Assembly: GCA_036015235.1 (NCBI GenBank) | Contig: CP107926.1 | Location: forward strand, 7,732,001 to 7,796,000 | Reading direction: 5' to 3' | Length of the DNA: 64,000 nucleotides | From: Streptomyces sp. NBC_00433 | GTDB lineage: Bacteria; Actinomycetota; Actinomycetes; Streptomycetales; Streptomycetaceae | Shown here: positions 40,747 through 48,569 of the stretch, in pieces | How positions within the stretch are numbered: the first letter of the stretch is position 1 | Layout: every line of letters starts with the position of its first letter | Notes under the pieces: generated by a model | What the model saw: only the letters and a program-made list of their open reading frames with translations | The model's database searches: none | What the model was told of the DNA's origin: nothing | Made by a program: the position numbers and the translations under genes

Positions 40747-42180
40747 TCATGCGGGGGTGCGTGAAGCGAGGTGCTGGTTGATGTCCAAGCCGAGCCCGGC
40801 AGCCGCTATGTGCGCGGCGAGAAGCGGGGGGACGGCGTTGCCGATCTGCTCGAACTGCTTGGTCTTGGTGCCCTGCCACGGGTAGCCCGCGGGAAAGGTC
40901 TGGAGCACGGCCGCTTCCTGCGCGGTGATGCGGACGGTGTCGGGGCTGGCGAACTGCGACTCGCCGCCTGCGGAGCGGTCGCGGTGGCCGGGCGGGGCGA
41001 TGCGGTCTGTGGCGCACACCGTGGTCGCGGGGCGGTCTTGGACCCATTCGACGCGGGCGGAGTTGTTGCCGAACGCCATCGTCGGCGCAGGCTCATTCGG
41101 GCGCCTGGTCGCCGCATTGGGCTGGTTGCCGTTGCGGAGGACCCACGAGACGTCGTTGCAACGGGCGCCGAAGAACAGCGTCCCGGCCGGTTCGTCGAGC
41201 GGGCGGAAGGCGGCGTTCTGCTGCGTCCCATTGCGCAGCACCCATGACCGCGTGGACTTCACCAAGGTCTGCGCCGGCTCGTCGGCGGGGAACTCGTTGC
41301 CGCCAGAGGTCTTCCGGTCGCCGCGGGTGTTGACGATCAGTCCGGGTGTCCAGCCCAGGGCTTCGGCCATGGACACCCACGGCAGCAGCCCCGGGCCGAA
41401 CAGGTCGGCGCCCTGCGGGTACTGGGCGTGCGTCGCAGTGGGCGCGGTGACGTCGCGGACGCGGGAGGCGATGAGGATGGCCCGCCGGCGGGTCTGCGGC
41501 ACCCCGTAGTCCGCGGCGTTCAGGATGCCCGTCCACACGGAGTAGCCCCAGCTGCGGAGGATCGCGGCGTACTGCTTCCACAGCGGGAGGACGTCAGGGA
41601 CTTCCTCCATGAGGATCGTCTCGGGGCGCAGGTCGTGGTGCCAGCGCATGGGTTCGGCGGCGAGCAGGGACCGCGGGTCCTTGCACGCGGCTAGGAGTTG
41701 CGCCCGGGTGTCGCGGCCTACTGCGAGGTCGGCGACGGCCTGATGGACGAGCGGCTGGTCGACCAGACCCAAGCCCTTGCCGGCGCGGGACCATGCCTGG
41801 CACGGCGGGGAGTCGATCTTTACCTTGACGCGGCCGACGAACGGCGCGGTCGGGTAGGCGGCGATGTCGGTGCGGATGGTGGCGCGATGCCCGGCTGCCA
41901 TGCGGGTCCGGCAGGCGGCCATGTCCCATTCGAGGCCGACTTCGGCCAGGCCGAGCAGGTGCAGACCTTCGGCCCAGCCGCCAGGGCCGGCGAAGCCGTC
42001 GACAATCAGATTGGCTGTGCGGCCACCTGGCGGCCGAACAGACGTTCCGGCGTCCCTCGCGCCGCCAACCGGGGGTTCGCCCGCCTGTGCCCCCGTGGAG
42101 CCCCGCGACGGGGTCGGGGATGGGCACGCGCCAGGTTCACTCACCGTCAGGCGCCCGTTGGCGCCCTCCTCCGCCCTCAC
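40747..42180 (-). CDS. DNA (cytosine-5) methyltransferase
   Basis: 477 residues; GTG start by GTGA overlap. C5-methyltransferase motifs in order: I VDGFAGPGGWAEGL (60-73), IV DSPPCQAWSRAGK with nucleophile Cys127, VI MEEVPD (E of the ENV motif), VIII QTRRRAILIAS, and X QIGNAVPPLLAAHI. The target-recognition region holds an internal duplication: two units beginning SWVLRNG (T/N)Q, with DEPA/NEPA and FG motifs about 30 residues apart. No restriction partner is seen, so it is an orphan that likely protects phage DNA from host restriction. Confidence 0.85.
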   Translation of the reverse strand: MRAEEGANGRLTVSEPGACPSPTPSRGSTGAQAGEPPVGGARDAGTSVRPPGGRTANLIVDGFAGPGGWAEGLHLLGLAEVGLEWDMAACRTRMAAGHRATIRTDIAAYPTAPFVGRVKVKIDSPPCQAWSRAGKGLGLVDQPLVHQAVADLAVGRDTRAQLLAACKDPRSLLAAEPMRWHHDLRPETILMEEVPDVLPLWKQYAAILRSWGYSVWTGILNAADYGVPQTRRRAILIASRVRDVTAPTATHAQYPQGADLFGPGLLPWVSMAEALGWTPGLIVNTRGDRKTSGGNEFPADEPAQTLVKSTRSWVLRNGTQQNAAFRPLDEPAGTLFFGARCNDVSWVLRNGNQPNAATRRPNEPAPTMAFGNNSARVEWVQDRPATTVCATDRIAPPGHRDRSAGGESQFASPDTVRITAQEAAVLQTFPAGYPWQGTKTKQFEQIGNAVPPLLAAHIAAAGLGLDINQHLASRTPA

Positions 42181-42461
42181 CGCGCACCACCCGGGGCGGC
42201 GGGGGTGCCGAGGATCAGGTCGGCGAGCGCCACGGTCTCCGGTCCGCCCACCCGGTTGAGCAGATCCGGGTCCAGCTCGCCCATCCGCGCCCATTTGTCG
42301 AACACGGCGGCCAGTGCGGCGCCACTGACCGGGTGGGCGGCGGCCACCTCAGCCGCCTCGGGCGTTCCAGCAACGGCTGCCCAGCCGATGGTCAGGGTGT
42401 ACGGGCGGACCGCGTCTGCGGCTTCACGCAACCGCTGCGGGGTGCTGCTGGGGGTGCTCAT
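42177..42461 (-). CDS. Hypothetical protein (94 aa)
   Basis: GTGA overlap with the methyltransferase gene. Ala-rich and helical, with QRLREAADAVRPYTLTIGWA and AALAAVFDKWARMGELDPDL, a pattern seen in small actinophage proteins of unknown role. Not recognised with certainty. A weak stem-loop (CGGTGACC/GGTCACCG, 42487-42518) precedes it. Confidence 0.5.
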   Translation of the reverse strand: MSTPSSTPQRLREAADAVRPYTLTIGWAAVAGTPEAAEVAAAHPVSGAALAAVFDKWARMGELDPDLLNRVGGPETVALADLILGTPAAPGGAR

Positions 42462-42531
42462 TCAGTTCCTCCGGGTTGAGGTCGGACGGTGACCGGCGGC
42501 GATCCGTGCAGGTCACCGGGTTAGGCGGGGG

Positions 42532-42810
42532 TCAGGCGGCGTCGGTGTCGGCGGCCGGCTGGTCGTAGGCGGCGGGGGCGCGGTGGGTGGCGCAGTCGCA
42601 GTCGGGGTGGCAGGTGGGCCGGTCGGTGCGGGTGCCGGAGGGCCAGGCGCCGGGCTTGTGGAGCGGGCCGTTGGCGCTGCCGATGACGGGCGGGGGCGGC
42701 GGGGCGGCCGCGGCGGGCCGGCTCGCGGTGAGGGCTTCGATGAAGTCGCGAAGGTTGCCGTCTTCGGCTCGGATTGCGGCGACGTCGTCGGCGCTGATCT
42801 GGGGGCTCAT
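42532..42810 (-). CDS. Hypothetical protein (92 aa)
   Basis: TGATG overlap with the helicase gene. N-terminal helix (ISADDVAAIRAEDGNLRDFI), proline-rich middle (AAAAPPPPPV), and a C-terminal CHPDCDCATH cluster that may bind zinc. Function unknown. Confidence 0.5.
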   Translation of the reverse strand: MSPQISADDVAAIRAEDGNLRDFIEALTASRPAAAAPPPPPVIGSANGPLHKPGAWPSGTRTDRPTCHPDCDCATHRAPAAYDQPAADTDAA

Positions 42811-44174
42811 CAGGTAGCTGCCATATCCACGAATCGGGCATAGTGCCCCTGGAACGCGGTGGTGATCGTCGCGGTGGGTCCGCCCCTGTGCTTGCCGACG
42901 ATGAAGTCCGCCTCGCCGGCGCGCGGAGATTCCTTGTCGTAGGCGTCGTCGCGGTGGAGGAGCAGCACGATGTCGGCGTCCTGCTCGATGGCCCCGGACT
43001 CACGCAGGTCGGAAACCTGGGGCTTCTTCTCCTGGCGGTGTTCGGGGCCGCGGTTGAGCTGAGCCAGGATGATCAGGGTGATCCCGAATTCCTTGGCGAG
43101 GAGCTTGAGTCCGCGGCTGAGCTTGGCGACTTCGCCCTGCCTGTTCTCCGCTTTGGGCGCCTGCATGAGTTGCAGGTAGTCGACGATCACGAGGCGCAGG
43201 TCGGCGGTGCGCACGAGGTGTCGGACCTGTGCCCGTAGTCGCGACAGCGTGAGGTTGGGGTCGTCGTCGATGTGGAGCGGTGCGGCGAGGATCTTGTCGG
43301 TGATGGTCGCGGCGCGGGCGATGGCGGCGTCGTCGGCGATGCCCTGTTTGATGTGGTGCAGGGCGATCTTTGCTTCGGCGGACAGGATGGTTTTGGCGAG
43401 TTCGTCCTCGCTCATCTCCAGGCTGTCGAAGAGGGTGCAGATGCCGTGGTCGATGGCGGCGGCCCGGGCGAACCCGTTGGCCACCGTCGTTTTGCCCATT
43501 GCGGGTCGGGCTCCGACGACGACCATCTGTCCGGGTGCCCAGCCTCCGCAGAGGAGGCTGTCGAGGTCGAGGAACCCGGTGGGGATGCGGTCGGCGTTGG
43601 TGGGCGGGGTGATGGCGGCCGTGAGCGCACCGGCCCACAGGTCACCGAGGAGCCGGGTCTTGTTGGCACTTTCAGGCCGGACGATGCCGTCGAGTTGGGC
43701 CTGGAGTTCCGCGATGTCGCGGTCTTCGTCGAATGCGGGGCTGGTGGCTCGGGTGCGGGCGTCGTGGCCGAGGCTGACGATGCGGGCGGCAATGGCCGCT
43801 TTGGTGATCTTGTTGGCGAACCAGGCGGCCGCCCCGGGCTGGGCGTGGTCGTAGAGCCGGGCGAGCTGCACGCCGGTGGGCGGGACGATCGGGAGGGTGC
43901 CGTCCGCGCGCCACGCTTGGAGTTGCCGGTCGACGGCGTGCCACCGGATCTCGCCCTGACTCAGCCCGGTACGGAGTTCCTCGACGGCAAACCACACCCA
44001 CCGGTAGCCGTCGTCGCTGATGTCCGCAGGGTCGAACCCTGAGGCCAGTTCGTCGATGAGTTCAGGTCGGGCCATGACGGACGCGGCGACGACTCGTTCG
44101 GCGTCGAGGTCACGGGGGATGCCGCGCACCTCGGGGTCGGCGGGGAGGTCGGACTCCCACAGGTCCGCGGTCAC
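42810..44174 (-). CDS. Replicative DNA helicase, DnaB family
   Basis: 454 residues, GTG start by GTGA overlap. An N-terminal helical domain (about 20-140, starting AERVVAASVMARPELIDEL) is followed by a RecA-like motor: Walker A GARPAMGKTT (221-230), DSLEMSEDELAKTI, Walker B RLVIVDYLQLM, and QLNRGPEHR...VSDLRESGAIEQDADIV. This domain set is typical of DnaB hexameric helicases. Works with the DnaC-like loader and initiator encoded just upstream. Confidence 0.9.
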   Translation of the reverse strand: MTADLWESDLPADPEVRGIPRDLDAERVVAASVMARPELIDELASGFDPADISDDGYRWVWFAVEELRTGLSQGEIRWHAVDRQLQAWRADGTLPIVPPTGVQLARLYDHAQPGAAAWFANKITKAAIAARIVSLGHDARTRATSPAFDEDRDIAELQAQLDGIVRPESANKTRLLGDLWAGALTAAITPPTNADRIPTGFLDLDSLLCGGWAPGQMVVVGARPAMGKTTVANGFARAAAIDHGICTLFDSLEMSEDELAKTILSAEAKIALHHIKQGIADDAAIARAATITDKILAAPLHIDDDPNLTLSRLRAQVRHLVRTADLRLVIVDYLQLMQAPKAENRQGEVAKLSRGLKLLAKEFGITLIILAQLNRGPEHRQEKKPQVSDLRESGAIEQDADIVLLLHRDDAYDKESPRAGEADFIVGKHRGGPTATITTAFQGHYARFVDMAAT

Positions 44175-44575
44175 GCGCTGGTCTCCTGGTCGTCTTGGGC
44201 GGCGGCTTCGATGTGGACGTCGGACCGCTGGGGGTCGACGGTGAAGCTGCGCCCGTCGGGGGTGGTGATGGTGAACTCCAGGCCCCGCCGACCGGCACTG
44301 GACCACTGCATGGCACCGGTGATCTCGCCCTCGAACGTGACGCGGACCTTGGTCCCCTTGCGGGCCAGCGCACGAAGGCGGCCCTCCTCGTCGCTGAGGG
44401 CGTGCATGGGGCGCGACTTCGGCGCGTGTATCTGCGTCTCGACCGTCGGCCGCAGTGCGGGTACGGGCTTCTCGCAGCGACAGTTCGGCTTGAACACTTC
44501 GGGCTGCACCTTGTAGGTCCTGCGGCACTGGAGGCAGGGCCAGACCAGGTACGTGGTCTCTGGCAGCGCGGTCAC
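44171..44575 (-). CDS. Zinc-ribbon hypothetical protein (134 aa)
   Basis: GTGA overlaps with both neighbours. An N-terminal ribbon (YLVWPCLQCRRTYKVQ then NCRCEK) is followed by a beta-rich domain (GTKVRVTFEGEITGAM, GLEFTITTPDGRSFTVD). Encoded between helicase and loader, so a replication accessory is likely. Not recognised. Confidence 0.55.
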   Translation of the reverse strand: MTALPETTYLVWPCLQCRRTYKVQPEVFKPNCRCEKPVPALRPTVETQIHAPKSRPMHALSDEEGRLRALARKGTKVRVTFEGEITGAMQWSSAGRRGLEFTITTPDGRSFTVDPQRSDVHIEAAAQDDQETSA

Positions 44576-45294
44576 GCGGCTTCCCCTGCCTGTCCGCGCC
44601 TGCGGTCGTGGCCCTTGAGCACCACGCGCTGGCACATCTCCGCGAGGCGGCTGGTGACCCGGTCGCCGAGCCGGGCGGCGAGGTCGGTGGCGCCGACGTT
44701 GGACGTCATCAGGGTGGGGAGGTGCTGCTCGTACCGGTGGTTGACCAGGCGGAAGTTGACCTCCTCGGTGAACTCGGTGGGCTTGCGGTCCGCGCCCAGG
44801 TCGTCGATCAGGAGCAGGCGGGCGTCGCGGTAGCGGCGGAACTCGCTCTCGGAGTCGACACCGTGCCGGGGGCGGAGCGCCCCGTACATGTCCGCGGCGG
44901 TGGTGACGACCCAGTGGGCGGTGACGCCGGTGATGGCGAGGTCCCGGATCGCCCCGTAGGCGCTGTGGGTTTTGCCGACGCCGGTGGGTCCGAGGAGCAG
45001 CAGCGACGGGCCGCGGTGGGCGTGGCCCATGAGGGCGCCGCGGGCCACTTGGTGCTGCCGGGCCTGGTCCGCAACGGCGTCGGCCCAGGTGCGCAGCGCC
45101 GGCTCGGCGGGCAGGGCGCTCCGGTAGTGGAACGGGATCACCTCGGCGGCGTGGACGAGGTTGCGGCGGGCGATGGACGGTTCGCTGTCGGGGTCCTCGC
45201 TGCTGTTGAGCCAGTCGAGGGTGCGGCCCCGGTTGGCGAGGAGCTGGTCGAGGTTGGGGTGGAGCCGCGGGTTCAGCGGCGGAACGTACTGCAC
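44572..45294 (-). CDS. DnaC/IstB-like AAA+ ATPase (helicase loader)
   Basis: 240 residues; GTG start four bases after the initiator stop. Walker A GPTGVGKTH (102-110), Walker B RLLLIDDLGADR, sensor MTSNVGA, and arginine finger region RVTSRLAEMC match the DnaC/IstB helicase-loader group. It would load the DnaB-family helicase at the origin melted by the initiator upstream. Confidence 0.8.
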   Translation of the reverse strand: MQYVPPLNPRLHPNLDQLLANRGRTLDWLNSSEDPDSEPSIARRNLVHAAEVIPFHYRSALPAEPALRTWADAVADQARQHQVARGALMGHAHRGPSLLLLGPTGVGKTHSAYGAIRDLAITGVTAHWVVTTAADMYGALRPRHGVDSESEFRRYRDARLLLIDDLGADRKPTEFTEEVNFRLVNHRYEQHLPTLMTSNVGATDLAARLGDRVTSRLAEMCQRVVLKGHDRRRGQAGEAA

Positions 45295-45298
45295 TGGG

Positions 45299-46342
45299 TC
45301 ACCACTTCTCGTCGTAGACGGAGTCGTCTTCGGGGTTGCGGTACGGGGTGTGGCCGCCGGACACGGCGCGGAGCGGGGGCCGGTTGGCGCGCTCGGAGGC
45401 GTACTTGGCGGAGCGGCGGATCCACTTCTGCCATTCGGCGGGCCAGTTGGGGCGGCGCACAGATTGGGCGCGGAAGTGGTCGAGGAACTGGGCGGTCTCG
45501 TATTCGAGGTCGAGGCCGGGGCCGAAGGTGCGTAGCGCCCAGGCGCGCATCGAGTCGGTGAGATCGAAGCCGTCGACGTCGATCGGGGAGAGGCAGCCGT
45601 CAGGCTGCGTGGTCTCGGCCGGCGATGCGGGTCCGGTTTCCCCGTTCGGCCCGCCGCCGCCCCTCTCTTCTGGGGCAGGGGTAGGGGTAGGGGAAGGGGA
45701 AAGGGCAGGGGCCGCGCGCACGTGTGTGCCCGCGTGCCCGCGCGTAGAGCCTTCCGGACCCCCTTCGTCAGGGGTATCGGAGGGGGTTCCCGAAGGGGGT
45801 CCGGAGGGGGTTGCGGAACCCCCTTCCGTGGGGTCGGGTGTGGGGTTGCCGAAGGCCTTGCGAAGGGTCTCGATGTGCTCGGCGATCTGCGCCCGGATGG
45901 ACGGGCCTTCGCCCCGCGTCGTCTTGGTCGGCTCGTCGCTCAACTCGTCGAGCGGGACCCGGTCCATCTCGGCGAGAAGTGCCAGCCGCAGCTTCGGTGA
46001 CGAAATCTCCAGCGCGCCGGAGACCATCGCGCCCATGACCTTGGGCATGCGCCACACGCCGTCGTTCCGGATGAACGAGCGGATCAGCAGTTCCTCCGTG
46101 TCGTCGTCGACGACGACGAAACGTGCCTGCTCCAGGCCGGTCAGGAGCTTGTCGAGTTCCGCGACCGACAGGCCAGCAGCCTTGCGTGCCCAGCGCCGCA
46201 GCGTCAGGTCGAGCAGGCCGGCGTGGTTCAGGTTCGGCTGCGAGATCAGGAACAGGTACAGGCGCTGCTGCTGCTGGTCGAGCGCCAGGAAGTCGGCGTC
46301 CTCCCAGATGGAGGTGAGGATGCGGCCGTGTCCGCGGGCCAT
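45299..46342 (-). CDS. Replication initiator-like protein
   Basis: 347 residues; TGATG coupling to the HNH gene. The N-terminal 130 residues form winged-helix-like segments (SIWEDADFLALDQQQQRLYL, LDLTLRRWARKAAGLSVAEL, RFVVVDDDTEELLIRSFIR), as in phage replication proteins of the DnaD/lambda O type. A low-complexity Pro/Gly/Ser/Thr linker (about 155-250) separates it from a C-terminal DnaD-like helix region ending KYASERANRPP. Iteron-like repeats lie within the linker coding sequence, as in lambda O. Overlapping loader and helicase genes follow. Confidence 0.7.
   Translation of the reverse strand: MARGHGRILTSIWEDADFLALDQQQQRLYLFLISQPNLNHAGLLDLTLRRWARKAAGLSVAELDKLLTGLEQARFVVVDDDTEELLIRSFIRNDGVWRMPKVMGAMVSGALEISSPKLRLALLAEMDRVPLDELSDEPTKTTRGEGPSIRAQIAEHIETLRKAFGNPTPDPTEGGSATPSGPPSGTPSDTPDEGGPEGSTRGHAGTHVRAAPALSPSPTPTPAPEERGGGGPNGETGPASPAETTQPDGCLSPIDVDGFDLTDSMRAWALRTFGPGLDLEYETAQFLDHFRAQSVRRPNWPAEWQKWIRRSAKYASERANRPPLRAVSGGHTPYRNPEDDSVYDEKW
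45672..45711 (+). repeat. G-run tract (seven runs) in the initiator gene
   Basis: The plus strand holds seven runs of three or four Gs separated by one to three bases over 40 bp (GGGGCAGGGGTAGGGGTAGG and onward). It encodes the Pro/Ser/Thr part of the initiator linker on the minus strand. It can form a G-quadruplex on the plus strand and lies 45 bp from the iteron cluster. Confidence 0.6.
45756..45827. repeat. Iteron-like repeats inside the initiator gene (candidate origin)
   Basis: Five copies of a GRAGGGGGTYC-like unit in 72 bp: GGACCCCCTTC (45756-45766, inverted), GGAGGGGGTTCC (45779-45790), GAAGGGGGTCC (45792-45802), GGAGGGGGTTG (45803-45813) and GGAACCCCCTTCC (45815-45827, inverted). 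They correspond to initiator codons about 172-196, in the low-complexity linker. Lambda carries its origin iterons at the same place in gene O. Codon bias of a repetitive linker is the alternative explanation. Confidence 0.6.
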
Positions 46343-47109
46343 CAGTTGGCACCGCCCGTCGCGATCAGTGCGGACAGGTGCTGGCGGAGATCGGTGGTCA
46401 TCAATCTGCCTGCAACCGCCGCTGCGCCCACCAGCGCCAGGGGGTTCACTCCGGTGTCGTAGACCTCCCCGACTTCGTCGATGAACCGGCAGATGACGTC
46501 GCCAGGCGGCGTTCCGTCGTCGCTCGCGAGGTCCCACGCCGCTTCCCAGGCGTTCATGGCATCGACGCAGGCCACGAGCCGGCGATCTTCGGCAGACATC
46601 GGCGAGGGAGAGGAGCACATGACGCGCCCGATGTACGAAGCGATGTCAACGGCGTTGTCGGAGCCTGCCTGGAAAGCGGCCTCGGTGAGATCAGCGCTCG
46701 CCGAGGCGCCGCAGTCGAGCAGTTTGTGGGTTTCCTCGGTGAAGTAGGTGTCCGTCAGATCGGTAATGGGCTGACCGGTCCGCTGCCACGCCCACAGCCA
46801 CGTCATGTAGAGGTGCGCGAAGGTCACCAGGCGTCGCTGGTCCGCTTCCTGCTTCATGGCGGCGGCCTGCCGGAACGTCCCCTGCTCGACGTCTGCCACC
46901 GGCATGGCGTTGGGCATGCTGCTGGTTTTGCCGCTGTTGCAGTCGGCGCAGGCGGTGACGAGATTGGTGGGCTTGTCGGTGCCTCCGAGCGACGTGGGGA
47001 TGACGTGGTCGACGTTGAGTTTCACGTCGGGCGCGGTGGCGCCGCAGTAGCGGCAGGCGTGGTTGTCGCGCCTGAGCACTTCGTAGCGGAGTCGCTTGGA
47101 GACGGCCAT
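46342..47109 (-). CDS. HNH endonuclease domain protein
   Basis: 255 residues. The N-terminal HNH motif is complete: YEVLRRDNHACRYCG (zinc Cys pair), LNVDHVIPTSLGG (catalytic His), NLVTACADCNSGK (Asn and second Cys pair). Residues 75-255 are an unknown helical domain. HNH nucleases serve in packaging, homing or restriction; this one lies far from the terminase genes, at the start of the replication operon, so packaging is less likely. Confidence 0.8.
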   Translation of the reverse strand: MAVSKRLRYEVLRRDNHACRYCGATAPDVKLNVDHVIPTSLGGTDKPTNLVTACADCNSGKTSSMPNAMPVADVEQGTFRQAAAMKQEADQRRLVTFAHLYMTWLWAWQRTGQPITDLTDTYFTEETHKLLDCGASASADLTEAAFQAGSDNAVDIASYIGRVMCSSPSPMSAEDRRLVACVDAMNAWEAAWDLASDDGTPPGDVICRFIDEVGEVYDTGVNPLALVGAAAVAGRLMTTDLRQHLSALIATGGAN

Positions 47110-47267
47110 GGGTTCTTCCTTCGGGAGGTGCTGGTCAGTGGGTCTTGGGCATGCGGAACCAGTGCCTCTTAGGGCGGCTTCTCTCGTTCGTGCCTAACGT
47201 AGCCATCATAGCTAAGAACGCGAACTTGCGCTGTTGTGTCGTGTAGCGAATCCGCTACTCTTGCGAC
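47110..47267. promoter_or_regulatory. Divergent promoter region with GTAGCG-AATC-CGCTAC dyad
   Basis: Separates the leftward HNH/replication operon and the rightward antitoxin gene. A perfect dyad GTAGCG-AATC-CGCTAC lies at 47243-47258, ten bases before the antitoxin ATG. Phd/YefM-type antitoxins repress their own promoter through such dyads, so autoregulation is likely. TAACGTAG and ATAGCTAAG in the A+T-richer 47192-47217 may belong to the leftward promoter. Confidence 0.55.
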
Positions 47268-47591
47268 ATGGCCACCACACCCACGGAGCACCGAGCGAAG
47301 ATTGCCGAGGCGCGCAATGTCCTCGGCGAGGTGATCTCCCGTGCCCGCTACGCCGGCGAGCCCACGGTGCTGGTCAACCGCGGCAAGGAAGCGGCCGTGA
47401 TCGTGTCCTACGACTTCTACGAGCAAGCCCGCCACGACCGGGCCAAGCTGGACGCGGTGCAGGCCTACCTCGACGAACTCGGAACCGATGCGACCCGAGG
47501 GGACGTCATGAACATCCGGCGCGTCGTCTTCGAGACCCTGGAGATCGCCGACCGTCGTGCCGCAGAGAACATCGCGCGCGCGTCCGACTGA
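47268..47591 (+). CDS. Phd/YefM-type antitoxin, no toxin partner seen
   Basis: 107 residues. HRAKIAEARNVLGEVISRAR (residues 8-27) and GEPTVLVNRGKEAAVIVSYD (30-49) match the Phd/YefM N-terminal DNA-binding domain (AxxxLxxLxxxVxxxgepvxItrrGkpxAVlvs). Phd antitoxins repress their operon and neutralise RelE/Doc-type toxins. A terminator follows the gene at once and no toxin gene is adjacent, so it is an orphan. It is one of few rightward genes in the early region, a moron-like single-gene unit with its own operator and terminator. Confidence 0.75.
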   Translation: MATTPTEHRAKIAEARNVLGEVISRARYAGEPTVLVNRGKEAAVIVSYDFYEQARHDRAKLDAVQAYLDELGTDATRGDVMNIRRVVFETLEIADRRAAENIARASD

Positions 47592-47614
47592 CACGTCCCC
47601 CTCCTTCCTGGCCG

Positions 47615-47635
47615 GCCCCGCTACGGCGGGGCTTT
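47615..47635 (+). terminator. Rho-independent terminator after the antitoxin gene
   Basis: GCCCCGC-TACG-GCGGGGC followed by TTT (47615-47635), 23 bp after the antitoxin stop. The most classical intrinsic terminator in the window. Confidence 0.8.
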
Positions 47636-47707
47636 GTGCTGTGCTGGGTGGTGCTGATCCTGCCGCCGATTGGTCGCCCATCCTGGGCCTGTGACCTGCG
47701 TCTTTGC

Positions 47708-47733
47708 GGCCCGGGGCGGTGAAGCCCCGGGCC
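47708..47733 (-). terminator. Stem-loop ending the leftward small-gene operon
   Basis: GGCCCGGGGC (47708-47717) and GCCCCGGGCC (47724-47733), loop GGTGAA. Nine bases past the stop of the Cys-rich gene at 47742, so it probably ends the 47742-51722 transcript. Confidence 0.7.
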
Positions 47734-47741
47734 GGGGTGGG

Positions 47742-47873
47742 CTACTCGCGGTCGGTGAGGTCGCCGCTCAGCGGGTCGCGGGGGCAGTCGCAGCCGCAGG
47801 GGCCGTGCTGGCTGGCACAGGTGCAGTGGCAGTCGTTCTCGCCGCAGGGCTCGTTGTCGCTGTAGTCGTTCAT
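47742..47873 (-). CDS. Cysteine-rich miniprotein (43 aa, seven Cys)
   Basis: ATG at 47873 preceded by AAGGAGA. Seven Cys in 43 residues (PCGENDCHCTCASQ, PCGCDCP) with acidic flanks. A zinc- or iron-sulfur-binding peptide is plausible. It is separated from the upstream gene by a 14-bp stem-loop. Function unknown. Confidence 0.5.
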   Translation of the reverse strand: MNDYSDNEPCGENDCHCTCASQHGPCGCDCPRDPLSGDLTDRE

Positions 47874-47906
47874 CGGTTCGGGGTTCTCCTTGGTGGTGTG
47901 ATGGGT

Positions 47907-47945
47907 GGTGCGGCCCTTCCTGCTTCGATCGGGAAGGGCCGCACC
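47907..47945 (-). terminator. 14-bp intergenic stem-loop
   Basis: GGTGCGGCCCTTCC (47907-47920) and GGAAGGGCCGCACC (47932-47945), loop 11 nt, between the HTH gene (ends 47953) and the Cys-rich gene (starts 47873). Confidence 0.65.
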
Positions 47946-47952
47946 CGTGGGG

Positions 47953-48132
47953 TCAGGCGCCGCGTCGTCCGCGGGGCCGGAGCGTGGTGCCGGCCTCAAG
48001 CAGGAGCCGGTGGAGGTAGCCGTAGGAGCGGCCGGTGGCTGCTTTGAGGTCGCGGATGGTGTCGCCGTCTTCGTAGCGGGCGCGGAGTGCGCCGCCGTAG
48101 ACGGTGCGGGCGGCCCCGCGGAGGTACGTCAC
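47953..48132 (-). CDS. Small helix-turn-helix protein (59 aa)
   Basis: GTGA overlap with the ASCH gene. RARYEDGDTIRDLKAATGRS then YGYLHRLLLEAGTTLR is a typical small actinobacterial helix-turn-helix (turn GDTIRD, recognition helix YGYLHRLLLEAG). The gene probably encodes a DNA-binding regulator of this operon or of the phage. Confidence 0.65.
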   Translation of the reverse strand: MTYLRGAARTVYGGALRARYEDGDTIRDLKAATGRSYGYLHRLLLEAGTTLRPRGRRGA

Positions 48133-48569
48133 GACGGGACTCCTGCCGTGAGCTGCTGCTGTACGGCGGCGAGGACGTCGTCCGGCGGGGTCCAGAACTG
48201 CTGCTGGCCCTTGGCAGGGACCGGCTGGTCGAGGGTGGTGACGTTGGCGATCTGCCAGTGGAAGACCTGCCGCATCCCCCAGTCGGCGCACTGGTCGTCG
48301 CATCCGTCGCGGTCGAAGTGGCAGGCGGTGAAGGTGACGGCGGCGAGGATGACGCCGAGCAGGTCCGCACGATCGCCGTACAGGCGGGGGATCGCCCACG
48401 CGTCGGGCAGTACGGGCTTTCGCTCGGGTGCTGCGGCGGCGTGCAGGAGTACGGGTACGCCGACGTACCGGGCGGGCAGCGGCCAGGAGCGGTTCTCGAT
48501 CCGCTTCGGAGCGTCGGACGGCTGGACGATGGCGTCCGCGTAGGGCTGCCGGATGGTCAGGGCCCTCAC
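48129..48569 (-). CDS. ASCH/PUA-like domain protein
   Basis: 146 residues, GTG start by GTGA overlap. Opens RALTIRQPYADAIV, then KRIENRSWPLPARYVGVPVL and LLHAA, the pattern of ASCH-domain proteins (RALTIxQPWAxxI...ENRxWxxxxRGxxxIHAA). The PUA-like fold binds RNA or modified nucleotides; some ASCH proteins act as RNA-modification readers or amidohydrolases. The C-terminus has CHFDRDGCDDQC. Confidence 0.65.
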   Translation of the reverse strand: MRALTIRQPYADAIVQPSDAPKRIENRSWPLPARYVGVPVLLHAAAAPERKPVLPDAWAIPRLYGDRADLLGVILAAVTFTACHFDRDGCDDQCADWGMRQVFHWQIANVTTLDQPVPAKGQQQFWTPPDDVLAAVQQQLTAGVPS

